Below are positions 46,887 to 59,039 of a DNA stretch of 64,000 bases, one piece after another. The translations under genes and the position numbers were made by a program. Each line of letters opens with the position of its first letter. The first letter of the stretch is position 1. Source of the stretch: Orychophragmus violaceus (Eukaryota > Streptophyta > Magnoliopsida > Brassicales > Brassicaceae). Under the pieces are notes generated by a model. The model did no database searches. It saw only the letters and a program-made list of their open reading frames with translations, and was not told the DNA's origin. The DNA is taken from assembly GCA_030180135.1 (NCBI GenBank), contig CM058236.1, positions 56,571,728 to 56,635,727 of the forward strand. Direction: 5' to 3'.

Positions 46887-48871
46887 TCTATACTATTAAA
46901 ACATAAACACAAATAAGAGAATGCCATTAATTTTAATTTTTTAATGTAATTACAATCATGCCATTTCTTTATTTTTATTAATTTGAATATCAAATAATTT
47001 CAAAAATGCTAAATACAAGGAAAGTTGTTTATTGCCTTTAATATAGGAAATAAATATTACAAATAAATCTTTGGTATATGATATTTTTGGAGTATTTAAT
47101 CTATAAATATTTTATAACAATAAAATAGTAATTAACACAATTGATATTGAAAAGTATTTAAGATATCAATTAATAATATTCAATTTCAGAAGTTTAAAAT
47201 TAATTAATATTTAGAATATTAATACTACAAATGTGATTTATATATTAATAAATCAAAATATAAACATACATACGCATTTTATATTAATTAATTAAATAAG
47301 TAATGATTATATTTCCAAAATAAAAGCAATTTCCACCTTAAAGTATTGAATATTTTATATAGTTTTATCTAAATTAGTTAAAAGCATAATCTAAAACAAA
47401 TCTATTTTAGAAAATAATTAGTTTTTCATCCAGTATTAGAAAATGAAATTTCACCCAATCATTTATTTATTTTAACCCAAATTCATTAAACTCTCAGAAA
47501 AAAACAAACCAATTTTAGAAATAATTAATTTATTACAACTTTTATGGACTTTTACTAATATTTTTTTTTTCTTTTACCTGTTATACGGGACGGGTTTTGT
47601 TGAGATATGTTATTAATAATATCCGAATTTATAATATATGATTCATATTTTGTTTTCAAATGTAACTAATATTATTATTTCCGTAAATTTAATAACTCAA
47701 ACAATTAAAATCGAAATTTTAACTGAATATTTATAATGTATAAATTCAACATAGTAGGTAAAATAATAGTTTACATCAGAAATTGAAAACATATATAACA
47801 CAAAAGTTTAATTATCATAATTTAAAATTGTCGAACTGTATGAAAAAGATTGTAGGCTTTTATGATCGCATATACCAAATATTAAATTTTAACTAATATT
47901 ATTTTGTATTTAAGTAATTTTTAGTTGATTAATTTAAAACTTTAAAGTTGAAATCCAAATAATGTAAATTAATATGTTGATATATAATTAAGCTTTTTAA
48001 TTACGTTTGTGTGTGCCAAATTAAACTAGTTAAACAAATATGATTCGTAGATACATATACATATAGTAATTAAAAATACAAAATTATCAGCATTTAATAA
48101 ACTAATTTATGAGTTTTACTCCAAAAACTACTACAAATATCTAAAAAAAATTCATATTTAATAAATAAATTTATAGTATTCCATATTTGTCGTGGACATT
48201 TATATCTTGATCCAAAAATTTGAACTAGAGCCGACCCAAAATACAGTTCAAATCAGATTCGAGTATATGTATTTTATCCTATTAGGTAATAGTATTCGTT
48301 GCCCATGTGTCTAGATCATTTTTGGTTCCATCTAGAGATCCATTTGGGTATTCGAATGATCCACAAATATTAAATATATTATTTATTTTTAGATTTTACA
48401 GATATATTTTAAAATTTTGGATTTTTTTAGTTTCGGTTTTTGGATATATTTTTTATATTTTAGTTATATTATAATTTATACATATTTTTACGTGTTTCAA
48501 GTATATTTTTTAGGTTTTTAATGTTTTTGGGTTTCAAATATTTTTTATGTATTTGGGTAATACTCAAATTCGAACCAACCCATTTTTTTCTAGGTTCGTA
48601 ATATTGAAATAGAATCAACATATATCGAGATGAAACTGACAAAAAAATCCGACCGAAATTCTAACGGTTTTTATATGAATCCAAAACTTTTCTATCCTAA
48701 TAAAACCAATATAAACTCAAACCTAAGACATTAATGTCCAGACCTACACTATAAAAATGTGTATACCTAAATAAAAATTTTGAAAATCAAAATCTAAAGA
48801 ATAAATATTTACTAAAATATTTTTCGTAAAAAGAAAAATTGTTTCGCGCTGATGCGCGGGTTAGAATCTAG
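46887..48871 (+). mobile_element. Non-autonomous Helitron (1985 bp)
   Basis: The 5' end is TCTATACTATTAAAAC, the common start of Arabidopsis and Brassica Helitrons. The 3' end is CTAG, preceded 9-13 bases earlier by the hairpin CGCGC-TGAT-GCGCG (48845-48858). It sits between A (46886) and T (48872), as rolling-circle insertion into AT requires. The interior is AT-rich with no Rep-helicase frame, so it moves only with help. Confidence 0.9.
48845..48858 (+). terminator. Helitron 3' terminal hairpin
   Basis: A perfect 5-bp GC stem with TGAT loop, 13 bases before the terminal CTAG. It is the transposition stop signal of Helitrons. Confidence 0.88.
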
Positions 48872-48899
48872 TAAAAAACTTAAAATAGTTGTAAATCAA

Positions 48900-49830
48900 T
48901 AATTAAGAGTTGCTTGATAAAAGTGATAAATAAAATAATAATATTATATTAATAAAAATTGAAACATAAAATAAAAAATAATAATTTAAAAATAAAATAT
49001 AAAACTCATAAATGCATTTTTGGGATACCATTTTGGAATATTGAAGCAGGCTATCAAACATCGATACCGGAACCAAAAACCCAAACAAGGGAGACTAACA
49101 TAAGATAAACAAAATTAAACATGAACAAGAACTAAACAGGATTAAAGCAGAAGCTGAAGCATTAGGGAAATAGATCACGATCAGTCAAACAAGGCACTCC
49201 AGAAGCATGGACCTCATGAAGCGAGAACAAGCCGGAGAAGCATCCAATGTCGATATTATTGCGGCTGATCCACCGACGTTCTGAAAAGGCTTCAACAGAG
49301 CCACGAGCAAGTCCTATGCAGACCCAACCGAGGAAGACGAAGAAACATACCATTAACCAATTGACGACCAATGACACGATGCGAAAAGAACCAAGAACCA
49401 AGAACCCAAATAATATAGATTGGGACCGAGAATCCATGCCACCCGAAACAACCAAGACAAACAAAACGCAGCCAGGAACGAAGCCGGAGTCGCAAAGCTA
49501 AGAAAAACTCTGAAGCGAGCCAAACCCTCCAAAACTGTAACCAGAGACCGAAATCTGACCAAGGGACCTCAAAGCTAAACTAACCATCACCTGCTAGCCC
49601 ATGACCAACATATATACCAGGACCTAGACGAGCCAAGCTTAACCAGCTTCACCGAACCCAACTCAACCAATCAAAACAGGGATTAGATCTGAAAAAATTG
49701 CAAGGCAACTTACTCAGAAAATCAACCGGAGACGGACCTGCAAACACCACCACGCCTACGGAGGAGCTCCACACGAGCCACCGGAGTAGCAGCAGACGGC
49801 AGACGATAAATGATAGTCTATTTTCCGAAT
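48900..49830 (-). mobile_element. Candidate non-coding retroposon, minus orientation
   Basis: On the minus strand a GC-rich, T/G-rich transcript-like sequence starts near 49830 (CTGCCGTCTGCTGC) and ends in an AT-rich tail containing TTTATTAATATAATATTAT. The same tail is found at the end of the sequence finishing at 58283. Style resembles LINE 5' regions or Sadhu-type retroposons, but no protein motif or duplication was found. Overlapping frames of 60-100 residues look incidental. Confidence 0.35.
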
Positions 49831-50338
49831 TCGTTTGGTCAACAACGGTCTAATGGAAGCATTTATTTTTACGACAGACTACATACTTTTTTGTTTTTGT
49901 AGAACATAATACAACAAATGCATCTTTTTTTTTTTTTTGCCTAAACCTTATGGACAATCTTCTTTCTTCGGTTATGGTTTTTCACAAGTGATAAATAATC
50001 CAAGCAAACCTACATAAAAGGGGGAAAGCACAGTAAAAAAGGGAAACAAGAACATAAAAAAATCAAATGATTGCTATCGAATTTTGAAAGCTTTTGATTT
50101 ATACCAATCGATGTGCTCTTGTTCTCCTATAATTTCTTCGTTCTTTAAGAACATAATCATTCTCTGAATATATCTTGTAGTGTATTGGAACGGGTTTGAA
50201 CCCCACACACCTTGATATTTTTTCGCTAGAGAGTTCTTTCTTTCGCTTCTTGTTGTCGGTGGAGGAGATCTCTCCGGTGATGATGGTCACTGACTCACTG
50301 CCGTCGTTGCCGTGAGAGATCTCCGGCGGATTCGTTAG
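49831..50338. other. Left flank of copia 2
   Basis: From about 50100 the sequence, rich in TCTCCGG and GTTGCCG words, is the left part of a unit that continues at 57490 after the copia insertion. Confidence 0.4.
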
Positions 50339-51078
50339 TGTTGGGATTATGTCCTGAAATCAAATTGTACAATCTCTAGAGATAGTTGTATTGTCGAGAT
50401 CGGACAATTCATGTGGTACTGGGTAGTCATAACGTTTTGCTAGAAACCGCTTATGACAAATGAATTGTAACTCATTTACAGTATCGTGTGAACCTACAGG
50501 GTCACACACCTAAGCAAGTTGGATATACTCTGCATGGGAATTGATCATTGGCATATGGTCTGATCGATATGTATTGGATACAGATCGAATATAAGTTTCA
50601 AAGGGGTGTATCGATCGACACCATTGGGTGTGTCGGTCGATACAGGACGTGTGTCGATCGACACCAATAAGTGTGTCGGTCGACACAATGGCGAAACCGA
50701 AACTGATGTTTCGGTTCACCTCGAGGTCAGTATATAAGTACGTTTTATATCTCGACCTAAGAGAGTTGGTTCTTCTGCGCCGCCCAGAGTGTTTTCTCAG
50801 AGAGAAAACACAGAAACCTCAGAGAAACTCAGTTCCCAGGGAGATCCGAGTCCCGGTGCTAGCAACCCGGCGGATTCCAGCTTGTGTGCGTGTGGACTAC
50901 GATAGAGGCGCAGCATCTGAGGCGCAATAGATCTCGTGCTACCTGATCAATCTTCCGCTGCCACACACCAGGTAATCACGAGGTGAGATCCATGATTCAA
51001 TTAACTAGACCCTAGATCCTAGGCTATCGGGAACTCGCGAGAATTCTGAATCTGTAGAATTGGCTCGGATTCCCAACA
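50339..51078 (+). repeat. 5' LTR of copia 2
   Basis: 740 bp. Four motif cores start at 50611, 50633, 50654 and 50676 (steps of 22, 21 and 22). Confidence 0.96.
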
Positions 51079-51079
51079 G

Positions 51080-51092
51080 TGGTATCAGAGCC
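51080..51092 (+). other. Primer binding site of copia 2 (initiator tRNA-Met)
   Basis: TGGTATCAGAGCC one base after the LTR, the same site as in copia 1. Confidence 0.93.
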
Positions 51093-52708
51093 TTAGGGTT
51101 TTTCCATTGAATCAGTCTGTTTAATTGAATCTAATGAATTGATTTCGCTCATATAAGTTTATGAACAATAGCATGTTAGATCGATTGAAACAGAAGTCCG
51201 ATTCTGTGTTTTCGCATGGTGTCGATCGACACACTGAGTGTGTCGGTCGACACAGAGTTGCGAATTCGACAGAATCGGCGGCTAGGGTTTTTCGCGAAGA
51301 AAAACCGAAAGCCTTATGTGTCGATCGACACACTGGGTGTATCGGTCGACACAGAGCAGACACGGTCGAGTGTCGATCGACACAGTTTGAGTGTCGGTCG
51401 ACACAGACCAATATTCGGCGGCTAGGGTTTTCTCGAAGAAAACCTAAAAGGCCTACTGCGTCGATCGACACAGGTTGAGTGTCGATCGACACAGGCCGAG
51501 CGAATGGTTAATCGGTTCAATTGGATTGGACCGGTTATCATGCTTGGTTAAGTCCGAATAGATCGGTTTAAATTGGATGAATTAGTTCAATTGGATTGAA
51601 CTGATTATCTCAATTAGCATGAACCGATGGGATAAATCAGTTTGATTGGATAAGTCGGTTCAATTGAATTGGACTGGTTATCGCAATCAGTTGAAACTGG
51701 TTTAAACGGTTTAAATTGGATGAATTGGTTCAATTGGATTGAACTGATCATCCCAATTAGTATAAACCGATTGGTTAAGATCAGTTTGATCAGATAAGTC
51801 GGTTCAATTGAATTGGACCGGTTATCAAGAACTATCTGCGGTTTAGGTCTATGTCGATCGTCACACATGGGTTGCGTCGATCGACATAACTGGTTCGATG
51901 AACCGGGTTAATTGAATTAACCGGTCATTGAAATCCGGTTTTGTTTGGTTAGGTCGATCGACAGACAGAGTCTGCGTCGATCGACACAGTGCTTGGAATT
52001 CTGGTTATTGAACCTTGAATTTGCAGAAACCAAACTCGACCAAAACCTTGATTAAAGCTTAGCTTCAATCTGGTCAACTGTCAAGACTCATTTCGTTGTG
52101 TGATGTCTAGCCAAGAGCTTGGTGTCCACAATTACGTGAGTAAGGCAGGTAATAACATTGATGGACTTGCAGTGCATTAACATCAACAATTACATGACCT
52201 AAGAAATTGATTTGCTAAACTTTTGGTTTTAGTTTCCTCAACTAAATATCAAGTAACATTGATGTCTTGCCCAATCTTGCCTACTGTCAAAACTCGTGTC
52301 GTTTATTGGATAGTCTTGGAGTCCTTGGTATCCACTGCTGCATGGGTAAGGCAGGTGCTCATTGACAGACTTGTAGTGCAACTGTCAATGATCACAAGAC
52401 TAAAGAGATTGGTTTACTTGACTGGGCTATCGTAAGTTCTGGGCCCAGAGACATCAGAGTGGATTAGACATAATTTGTCTCATCCACAACCAAGAGTTGT
52501 ACTGAGTGCAATTAGCAATAATTTGCTTACCTAGATAACTAAAGTTTGGGTAATGGCGAGTCGCCCACTCACATTTTGGTGAAGTATGGATCTTGGATCA
52601 TTATGTTCATAGAGGAAACATTGTTTGAATATAATGCGAGTTTTCTTATTTGATAAGACTTCTCATCATATGCATAACTAAATCTTTGTTTTTCTTGGAT
52701 TTCAGCTT
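51093..52708 (+). other. 5' leader of copia 2 with paired motifs
   Basis: A 1.6-kb untranslated leader. Four motif pairs, each exactly 21 bp apart, have cores at 51222/51243, 51321/51342, 51373/51394 and 51461/51482. Two looser pairs lie at 51854/51877 and 51954/51977. In between are degenerate repeats of a GGTTCAATTGGATTG-type unit (about 51510-51830). Confidence 0.85.
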
Positions 52709-53596
52709 ATGTCTATGACTACTTTCTCGTTGCGATCCATCCTTGAGAAGGACAAGTTAAATGGATCCAACTTCCTGGATTGGTATCGGAATCTGAGATT
52801 CATTCTCAAGCAGGAGAGCAAGGACTATGTCCTTGAAAAGGCTCTTACAGAAAAGCTTGGGACCAATCGCTCGCATGCAGTGTATAATGCTTGGAATAAG
52901 CATTATACTGATGTGGTAGATGTGCGTGGTCTGATGTTGGCTTCCATGAACTCAGACTTGAAGAGTCAGTATGAGAACATGGAGTCGCCAATAGAGATAA
53001 TCACCAGCCTGAAACTGAAGTTTCAAGATCTGGCACGAGTTGAGAGATTCCAGATGGTGAAGTCTCTCACTGGGTGCAAACTACCAGAGGATGCTCCAGT
53101 AAGTCCTCATGTCATTAAACTGATGGGTTACATTGATAACCTGGGGAAACTGGAATGTCCTGTCAGCTTAGAGTTGGCCACTGACATCATTCTGCAGTCA
53201 CTGCCGTCAAGCTATGACAAGTTCGTTAAGAACTATATCAAGAAAGGCTTGACGAAGACGTTGACTGAGCTGCATAGCATGCTCAAGACAGCAGAGCAAA
53301 ACATCAAAAGGGGTAAAAGATTTGAGAAATCTTGTAGAGACAAAGGTGAAGGCAAGGCCGTCCAGATTTGGAATCATGATAAGCATGTGTCATCTTATAA
53401 GCCCAAGTCAAGCCCATCTGGTGTTAGTAAGTGCTTCTACTGCAAAGAGTCGGGGCATTGGAAGAGAGATTGCATAAAATTCTTGGAAGATTCACAAGAG
53501 ATGGAGAAGATGTATGGTACTTCTTATTCAGGTATTGTGTTATTAATTCAAGTTCTACATAAGTATTGGATACTTGTTGCGGTACTGATATTTTGA
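52709..53596 (+). CDS. Copia 2 gag (truncated before protease)
   Basis: 295 residues. It starts MSMTTFSLRSILEKDKLNG, has the same capsid-like region as copia 1 gag, and carries a zinc knuckle CFYCKESGHWKRDC at about 243-256. The frame ends early. The protease motif is visible only in another phase, as VLDTCCGTD rather than DTGCG. This gag could still assemble particles. Confidence 0.88.
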   Translation: MSMTTFSLRSILEKDKLNGSNFLDWYRNLRFILKQESKDYVLEKALTEKLGTNRSHAVYNAWNKHYTDVVDVRGLMLASMNSDLKSQYENMESPIEIITSLKLKFQDLARVERFQMVKSLTGCKLPEDAPVSPHVIKLMGYIDNLGKLECPVSLELATDIILQSLPSSYDKFVKNYIKKGLTKTLTELHSMLKTAEQNIKRGKRFEKSCRDKGEGKAVQIWNHDKHVSSYKPKSSPSGVSKCFYCKESGHWKRDCIKFLEDSQEMEKMYGTSYSGIVLLIQVLHKYWILVAVLIF

Positions 53597-56090
53597 AATA
53601 TGCAGGACCTAAGCGACAGTAGAACGTTGAAGAAATGACAAGTGGAACTGCGTGTCTGGTTGAAGCAATGGTTGCTCCATGAGCCGTAGAGATTCTCCAC
53701 TTGTAGGAGCCTTTCCTACTTGGTTTTTGAAATTAATTGCCACCATGTACTTGTTATATGCAAAATGTCTTTCATTTTCTTTTGAGAATTTGGATGTTTT
53801 TCATTCTGATAAAAGACAAGTTTTGTCCTTTTGATCTTAATGAAATATTTAATGGTAGCACCCCGTTTGGAATGGGTTTTGTATCTCAAACCAACAAGAG
53901 TTAGAATATAACATAAATACCAAACGGTTTAAGTCTGATGACTCGAACTCGATCTTTCTTTGGTATAGTCGTTTAACCACAAGTGTGAAGCGGATTCAGT
54001 AATTCCATAGTTTTGGACTCATTCGATTGTTAATCATTTGAGATATGAATTCTGTTCACTGGACCAAAATGACTAAGGCCCATTTAGCAGAGCTAAAAGG
54101 AAACGGGCCAGAGGCTTATTGGGCCCTACACATACTGATGTATGCGGCCCAACTAGCATTATTGTCAAAGGAAATATTCTGTACTTCATTACCTTATTGA
54201 TGGCATCAATAAGCATGGCTGTGTTCATTTGATGAGACACAAGCTGGAATCCCTTAAGGGAGTTCCAAGATGAAGTGTAGAACCAATCTGACAGAAGTAT
54301 TGAGATCCTCGATTGGATCGCGGAGGAAAATACTAGTCATGAATTGGGTGATCATCTGAAAGAATGAATCAGATCTTATGAGATATGATTCGATTAATGA
54401 TGAATCACATGAATCCTCCATAACTATTTAAGAATACGTTCTGAAATGTCTATGTTCACGCTAAAAAGGTTTCTGTCAGAATCAGTGAAAAACACCACAT
54501 TGGATGTGGACTGGGTGATTTCCAAATTTGTTTTTCTGATTAATTGGGATTGCAAGGTTTGTGTAAGACAGTAGTCAACAAACAAACTTGAACCCACATA
54601 TGATAAGTTCCACATCGCTGGTTGTCCTGAGGAAACCAAGGCTTAGTACTTTTGTTGCCCAGAACTGTGTCTTTTAAGAAAGGTGATACTTTCAAAAGGA
54701 ACAGTGGGAGTAAAAGTACACATCGAAGAAATTCGATAAACACAGTAAGCTGTTCAACCTGTTAAGGGAGAGCAGGGGTGAGATCTACAAAGTACTGTAG
54801 GATCTGCAACTGTGGAGCCTGAAATTTGCAGATCCGGAAGGATCCGTCACTAACTCGAGAGTGATTTCTCGTAACCAATTGTCGTGATCTGTTGATCATT
54901 GAAAAGTGACGAACATGCGAAATTCGAAGAAGCGATGGTGAGCCCCAACTCCGAAAATTGGCTGGGTATGCATGTTAGCTTCACCGATCCATTTCTGGAT
55001 TGAAGCAAACATCTTGGAGTTGGAATCAACATTCTGATAAATTGGTCAAAGGTTTTGACTTGATCAGAAAGAAAAGAAACCATGCGTTTACAAGAAGACT
55101 AGTGGGAGCGTAATGGCAATTCTCACACAGTATGTAGATAACATACTTGAATCTCATAAACGACGTTCCGACGCTAAAGTCTTGTTAAGATTTGGGTCGA
55201 AAGTCAAATTTAAACAAAAGACATGGGAGTAGCCGAGTGAATTCTTGGAATGAGAATCTATTGATATAGATTGAGTAAGCTAATTGGATCGTGTCAAAAT
55301 CCTTATGTTGATAAGGTACTGGACAGTTCTGATGTGCTTGACTCCAAGAATGGCTTCATACCAAAGGTCTTATGGCAATAAATCTAAGCAAGATGAAGTG
55401 TCTTGGACACTGGCTGAGCTAGTAACAATATTAGCAAGATGAAGTGTTTTGAACACTGTCTGAACTAGTATTAATGAATGTGATTGCTTATGCTGATGAA
55501 ACAGAATCCATCATGAATGCCATATTTTGCGCTCGTCTAGGTGCAGCTTATGCATAAAGCATGACGAGAAAATACCAATGTACTCCGGTAATAGTCACTG
55601 AATAGTTACCAGAAATATCCCAATTGTTGAGAAACACTAAGGATAGGTTCGTGGTGAACTGATAAAGTGACAAACCAGTTGAAAGTAGTTAGTCGGACAA
55701 AGACGATTCCCGGTTCCCACCTGGTTATGTCTCTTTGTCTGAATAGCGGTGCTAACTGTTGGAAAGGCTCCAAGCAGTAGACCGTAGAATAGTGCTTTTA
55801 TCTGAATGGCGGTATAATTTGTTGAAATTGTTTCAAGCAATAGCACCGCACTCTCTCCCACAACCTAAGCACGGAATTTATTCTGTTGCTGTAGGTGTAA
55901 GATATCTGAAAAGATGATCTTGATTCTAGTGGGAGTTATTTTAGTTATGTTGTAAACTTTACATAGACATGCTTTGGCAATGTTTTTGTAAGTTAAAACT
56001 GACATCAGTATTATTTAATTATTGGATAATTAAATAATGGTCCCAAAGTACTTTATGGTCATCCTATAGGTCATCAAGTTGAAGACTTGA
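53597..56090 (+). pseudogene. Copia 2 pol, heavily decayed
   Basis: Scattered pol pieces remain in order. They are integrase THTDVCGP (about 54127-54150), reverse transcriptase ending SVMAILTQYVDNIL (about 55105-55145, YVDN for YVDD), GSCQNPYVDKVLD (about 55288-55325), and a piece before RNase H (about 55500-55590). Many stops and deletions separate them. It cannot encode enzymes. Confidence 0.85.
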
Positions 56091-56736
56091 TCATGAAACC
56101 CTATAAGTAAAAGATGACATAAATTATGATTGTCCCTAGTCAAGGTTGTTAAAATGGGACACTAACAACCGCGCAGACTAGCATGTGAGGTGACTGTTGG
56201 ACTAAGTTTCATGGAGTCAATGATATGATTATCACAGTCAGTCACATAGATATATGTTGGTGAACATATGATCGGACATGACCCGCTTAATGAGAACTCC
56301 ACAGGATAGTTATATATAAGTGTCATGGGAGGTTCTCATTACGACTATAGAGTATGGTCCTTAGACCTGAGTTCATCATGCTTTCTAGCATATGAATTGG
56401 TGCGCTTTGACCTTGTCAAACGTCGTTCCGTAACTGGCGGCTATAACGGCATTGTTTCGACGTATCATGAAGTATGTGTAAAAACAGGGATGGAATAAAA
56501 TGGGATTTGTCCCTCCTGTATATCGGGAGATAAATATCTCAGGGCCCATCGAAGATTTGATACTGAGAAAATGCATGGCCGTGCTCAAACGAGGTGATTG
56601 TCAGTCGTTTGTTTATTAGTATAGATCAGAAGTTCGAAGAACATGATGTTGGCTACAATAAGGATGACACAGTCTCTTGCCTTATGCCATATCGAGATAT
56701 AGAGACGAAGGGATTATAGGAATAGGTGATTCCAGT

Positions 56737-56749
56737 ACAAGTGGGAGAT
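56737..56749 (+). other. Polypurine tract of copia 2
   Basis: ACAAGTGGGAGAT abuts the 3' LTR and is identical to that of copia 1. Confidence 0.85.
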
Positions 56750-57489
56750 TGTTGGGATTATGTCCTGAAATCACATTGTACAATCTCTAGAGATAATTGT
56801 ATTGTCGAGATCGGAAAATTCATGTGGTACTGGGTAGTCATAACGTTTTGCTAGAAACCGCTTATGACAAATGAATTGTAACTCATTTCCAGTATCGTGT
56901 GAACCTACAGGGTCACACACCTAAGCAAGTTGGATATACTCTGCATGGGAATTGATCATTGGCATATGGTCTGATCGATATGTATTGGATACAGATCGAA
57001 TATAAGTTTCAAAGGGGTGTATCGATCGACACCATTGGGTGCGTCGGTCGATACAGGACGTGTGTCGATCGACACCAATAAGTGTGTCGGTCGACACAAT
57101 GGCGAAACCGAAACTGATGTTTCGGTTCACCTCGAGGTCAGTATATAAGTACGTTTTATATCTCGACCTAAGAGAGTTGGTTCTTCTGCGCCGCCCAGAG
57201 TGTTTTCTCAGAGAGAAAACACAGAAACCTCAGAGAAACTCAGTTCCCAGGGAGATCCGAGTCCCGGTGCTAGCAACCCGGCGGATTCCAGCTTGTGTGC
57301 GTGTGGACTACGATAGAGGCGCAGCATCTGAGGCGCAATAGATCTCGTGCTACCTGATCAATCTTCCGTTGCCACACACCAGGAAATCACGAGGTGAGAT
57401 CCATGATTCAATTAACTAGACCCTAGATCCTAGGCTATCGGGAACTCGCGAGAATTCTGAATCTGTAGAATTGGCTCGGATTCCCAACA
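56750..57489 (+). repeat. 3' LTR of copia 2
   Basis: 740 bp. It differs from the 5' LTR at about seven sites, mostly single substitutions. Motif cores begin at 57022 and 57044, with two more after them. Confidence 0.96.
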
Positions 57490-58283
57490 GTTAGAGCTTC
57501 AGATCCGTTGGGTTGGAGATGAAGGAGATCGGAAGATGCTTTGAGGTTGACTTGCTCGGCTGTGCGTGGTAGGATGTCTTCTTCAGAGTGGGTCGGTTTT
57601 GTTATGTTGTTTCTGTGTCATCAAGCTTAGGAGGCCGCCAGAGGACATCGGTGAGCTAAGGTATGCGCCAGAGACAGCAAGGCGGACCAGATCTATCTGA
57701 TGAGTTCGTAAGTCGTCATGCTTAGGAGGCTGTGTGAGGATAGCGGCGAGCTAAGGCAGGCGCCAAAGTCGGAGGCGAGTCTAGTTAGCAGCGGAAGCCG
57801 CCGGAGAAGTCGAGGTTGGGGTCACAGCGTGTCGACGAAGAGTGTGGAGGCGCTTGGTGAGGATTTCACGAAGGGGGAGGGGGGGGGGAGCCGACGGAGA
57901 TAAGAGAAGTGGACCATTCGCCATCATCGCCTGCTCTGGTGCCTTCGAGATCGGGTTAAGGTAAGGTTCGAGGCGGATCTGAGGATATGAATCTCGAATG
58001 GATTTGGTACCTCCTGGAAAGAGAAGACTAAGGGTTTCTGGAAGTCGATGGTTCAGTCCGTGGAATCTCGACACCTGAGTCTGGAGAAGTCGGTGGCGCC
58101 GCCGGCGAGAAAGGACGAAGCGAAGGGAGTGGGTCTAAATTAGGTTACCCTAACTGGCTCGGTTTAGTTGGTCTAAAGATTTACCTTCGGCCTACTTTTG
58201 TTAAGATTTTAATTTCGGTTCTCTTCGGTTTATATCTGGTTATTTCTGATTTAGATCGAGTTTTTATTAATATAATATTATAA
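57490..58283 (+). mobile_element. Right part of candidate non-coding retroposon hit by copia 2
   Basis: It continues the unit begun near 50100. It is GC-rich, with a tandem repeat of about 90 bp (AGCTTAGGAGGC near 57625 and 57719, each followed by GAGCTAAGG). It then shifts to a T-rich stretch ending GTTTTTATTAATATAATATT. The tail matches that of the 48900-49830 unit. Class uncertain. Confidence 0.35.
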
Positions 58284-59039
58284 TTAAAAAAGAATCATTA
58301 TTTGAGAGACGAAAAAATATTGTCAATGAGAAGCTACTGATTTCACAAAGTCCAACCATAACAAACGTGGCCCAATTGATTTGTGAAGCCTAACATGATT
58401 TTTCTATAGGTTAATAAAAATAATGAAATGAGAAAAGAAAAAATGTGATGAATTTCTCAAATGAGAACTTCTTAGCCTATTCACAATAGTTTTAACCATT
58501 GTTCGGAAACGCGCTAGGCGTTATCCGTGTTGTCAGTTCGGGCCTAGCGAGTTATCGAAAACTCAGGATAAATTCGGGGAATACACATGGCAAAATTTTT
58601 AAACATTTTTATATATAATCTATTATATAATTAGAGACTTTCTCTCATTCTTAAGCCATCCACGTGTCCTATTTATTTTTTCAATTGGGCCGTCGATAAA
58701 ATCACTCTTAATGTCGTCATCAAAAACTTCATACCATTACCTTCATCTCGCAGAAGCCCATACCATAAGTAATGCCCACTAAACTATAACTTTCGTCGTC
58801 TTCGACCAAGTACTCTGCTTCCTTATGCATCGCAAGAGACACCACTGCATCAACATAGTAATGGCACATACAGCTTCAATCGACTTTTCTGTCTCCTCAC
58901 TGCCGTTAATCACCCGCCGATTTAAATATATGTTTGCCCAATCCAAATTTCTCTCATCAGTAACCAAACCTTTCGATTCCACCCGGTTCAGCACAGTCTC
59001 TTACATGGTCTTTTTACAATGGCCTTTTGATGAAAATTG
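58284..59039. other. Repeat-like and leader-like sequence before the SNAP pseudogene
   Basis: Contains a GGAAACGCGCTAGGCG repeat fragment near 58505, then CT-rich sequence resembling a gene 5' flank. No gene supported. Confidence 0.4.

Larger units (their letters stand above)
50339..57489 (+). mobile_element. Ty1/copia LTR retrotransposon (copia 2, 7151 bp), plus orientation
   Basis: Two 740-bp LTRs (TGTTGGGATT to GATTCCCAACA) differ at about seven positions. They enclose an initiator tRNA-Met primer site, gag, a ruined pol and a polypurine tract. The duplication GTTAG flanks it (50334-50338 and 57490-57494). Gag is related to copia 1, and the polypurine tract is identical. The LTRs are too similar for the amount of damage in pol, which suggests the element was already defective when it last moved. 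Confidence 0.96.

Noticed and set aside
49162..49562. A host protein gene on either strand in this GC-rich stretch
   Set aside because: Several overlapping frames of similar length on both strands reflect base composition; none has a recognisable domain.
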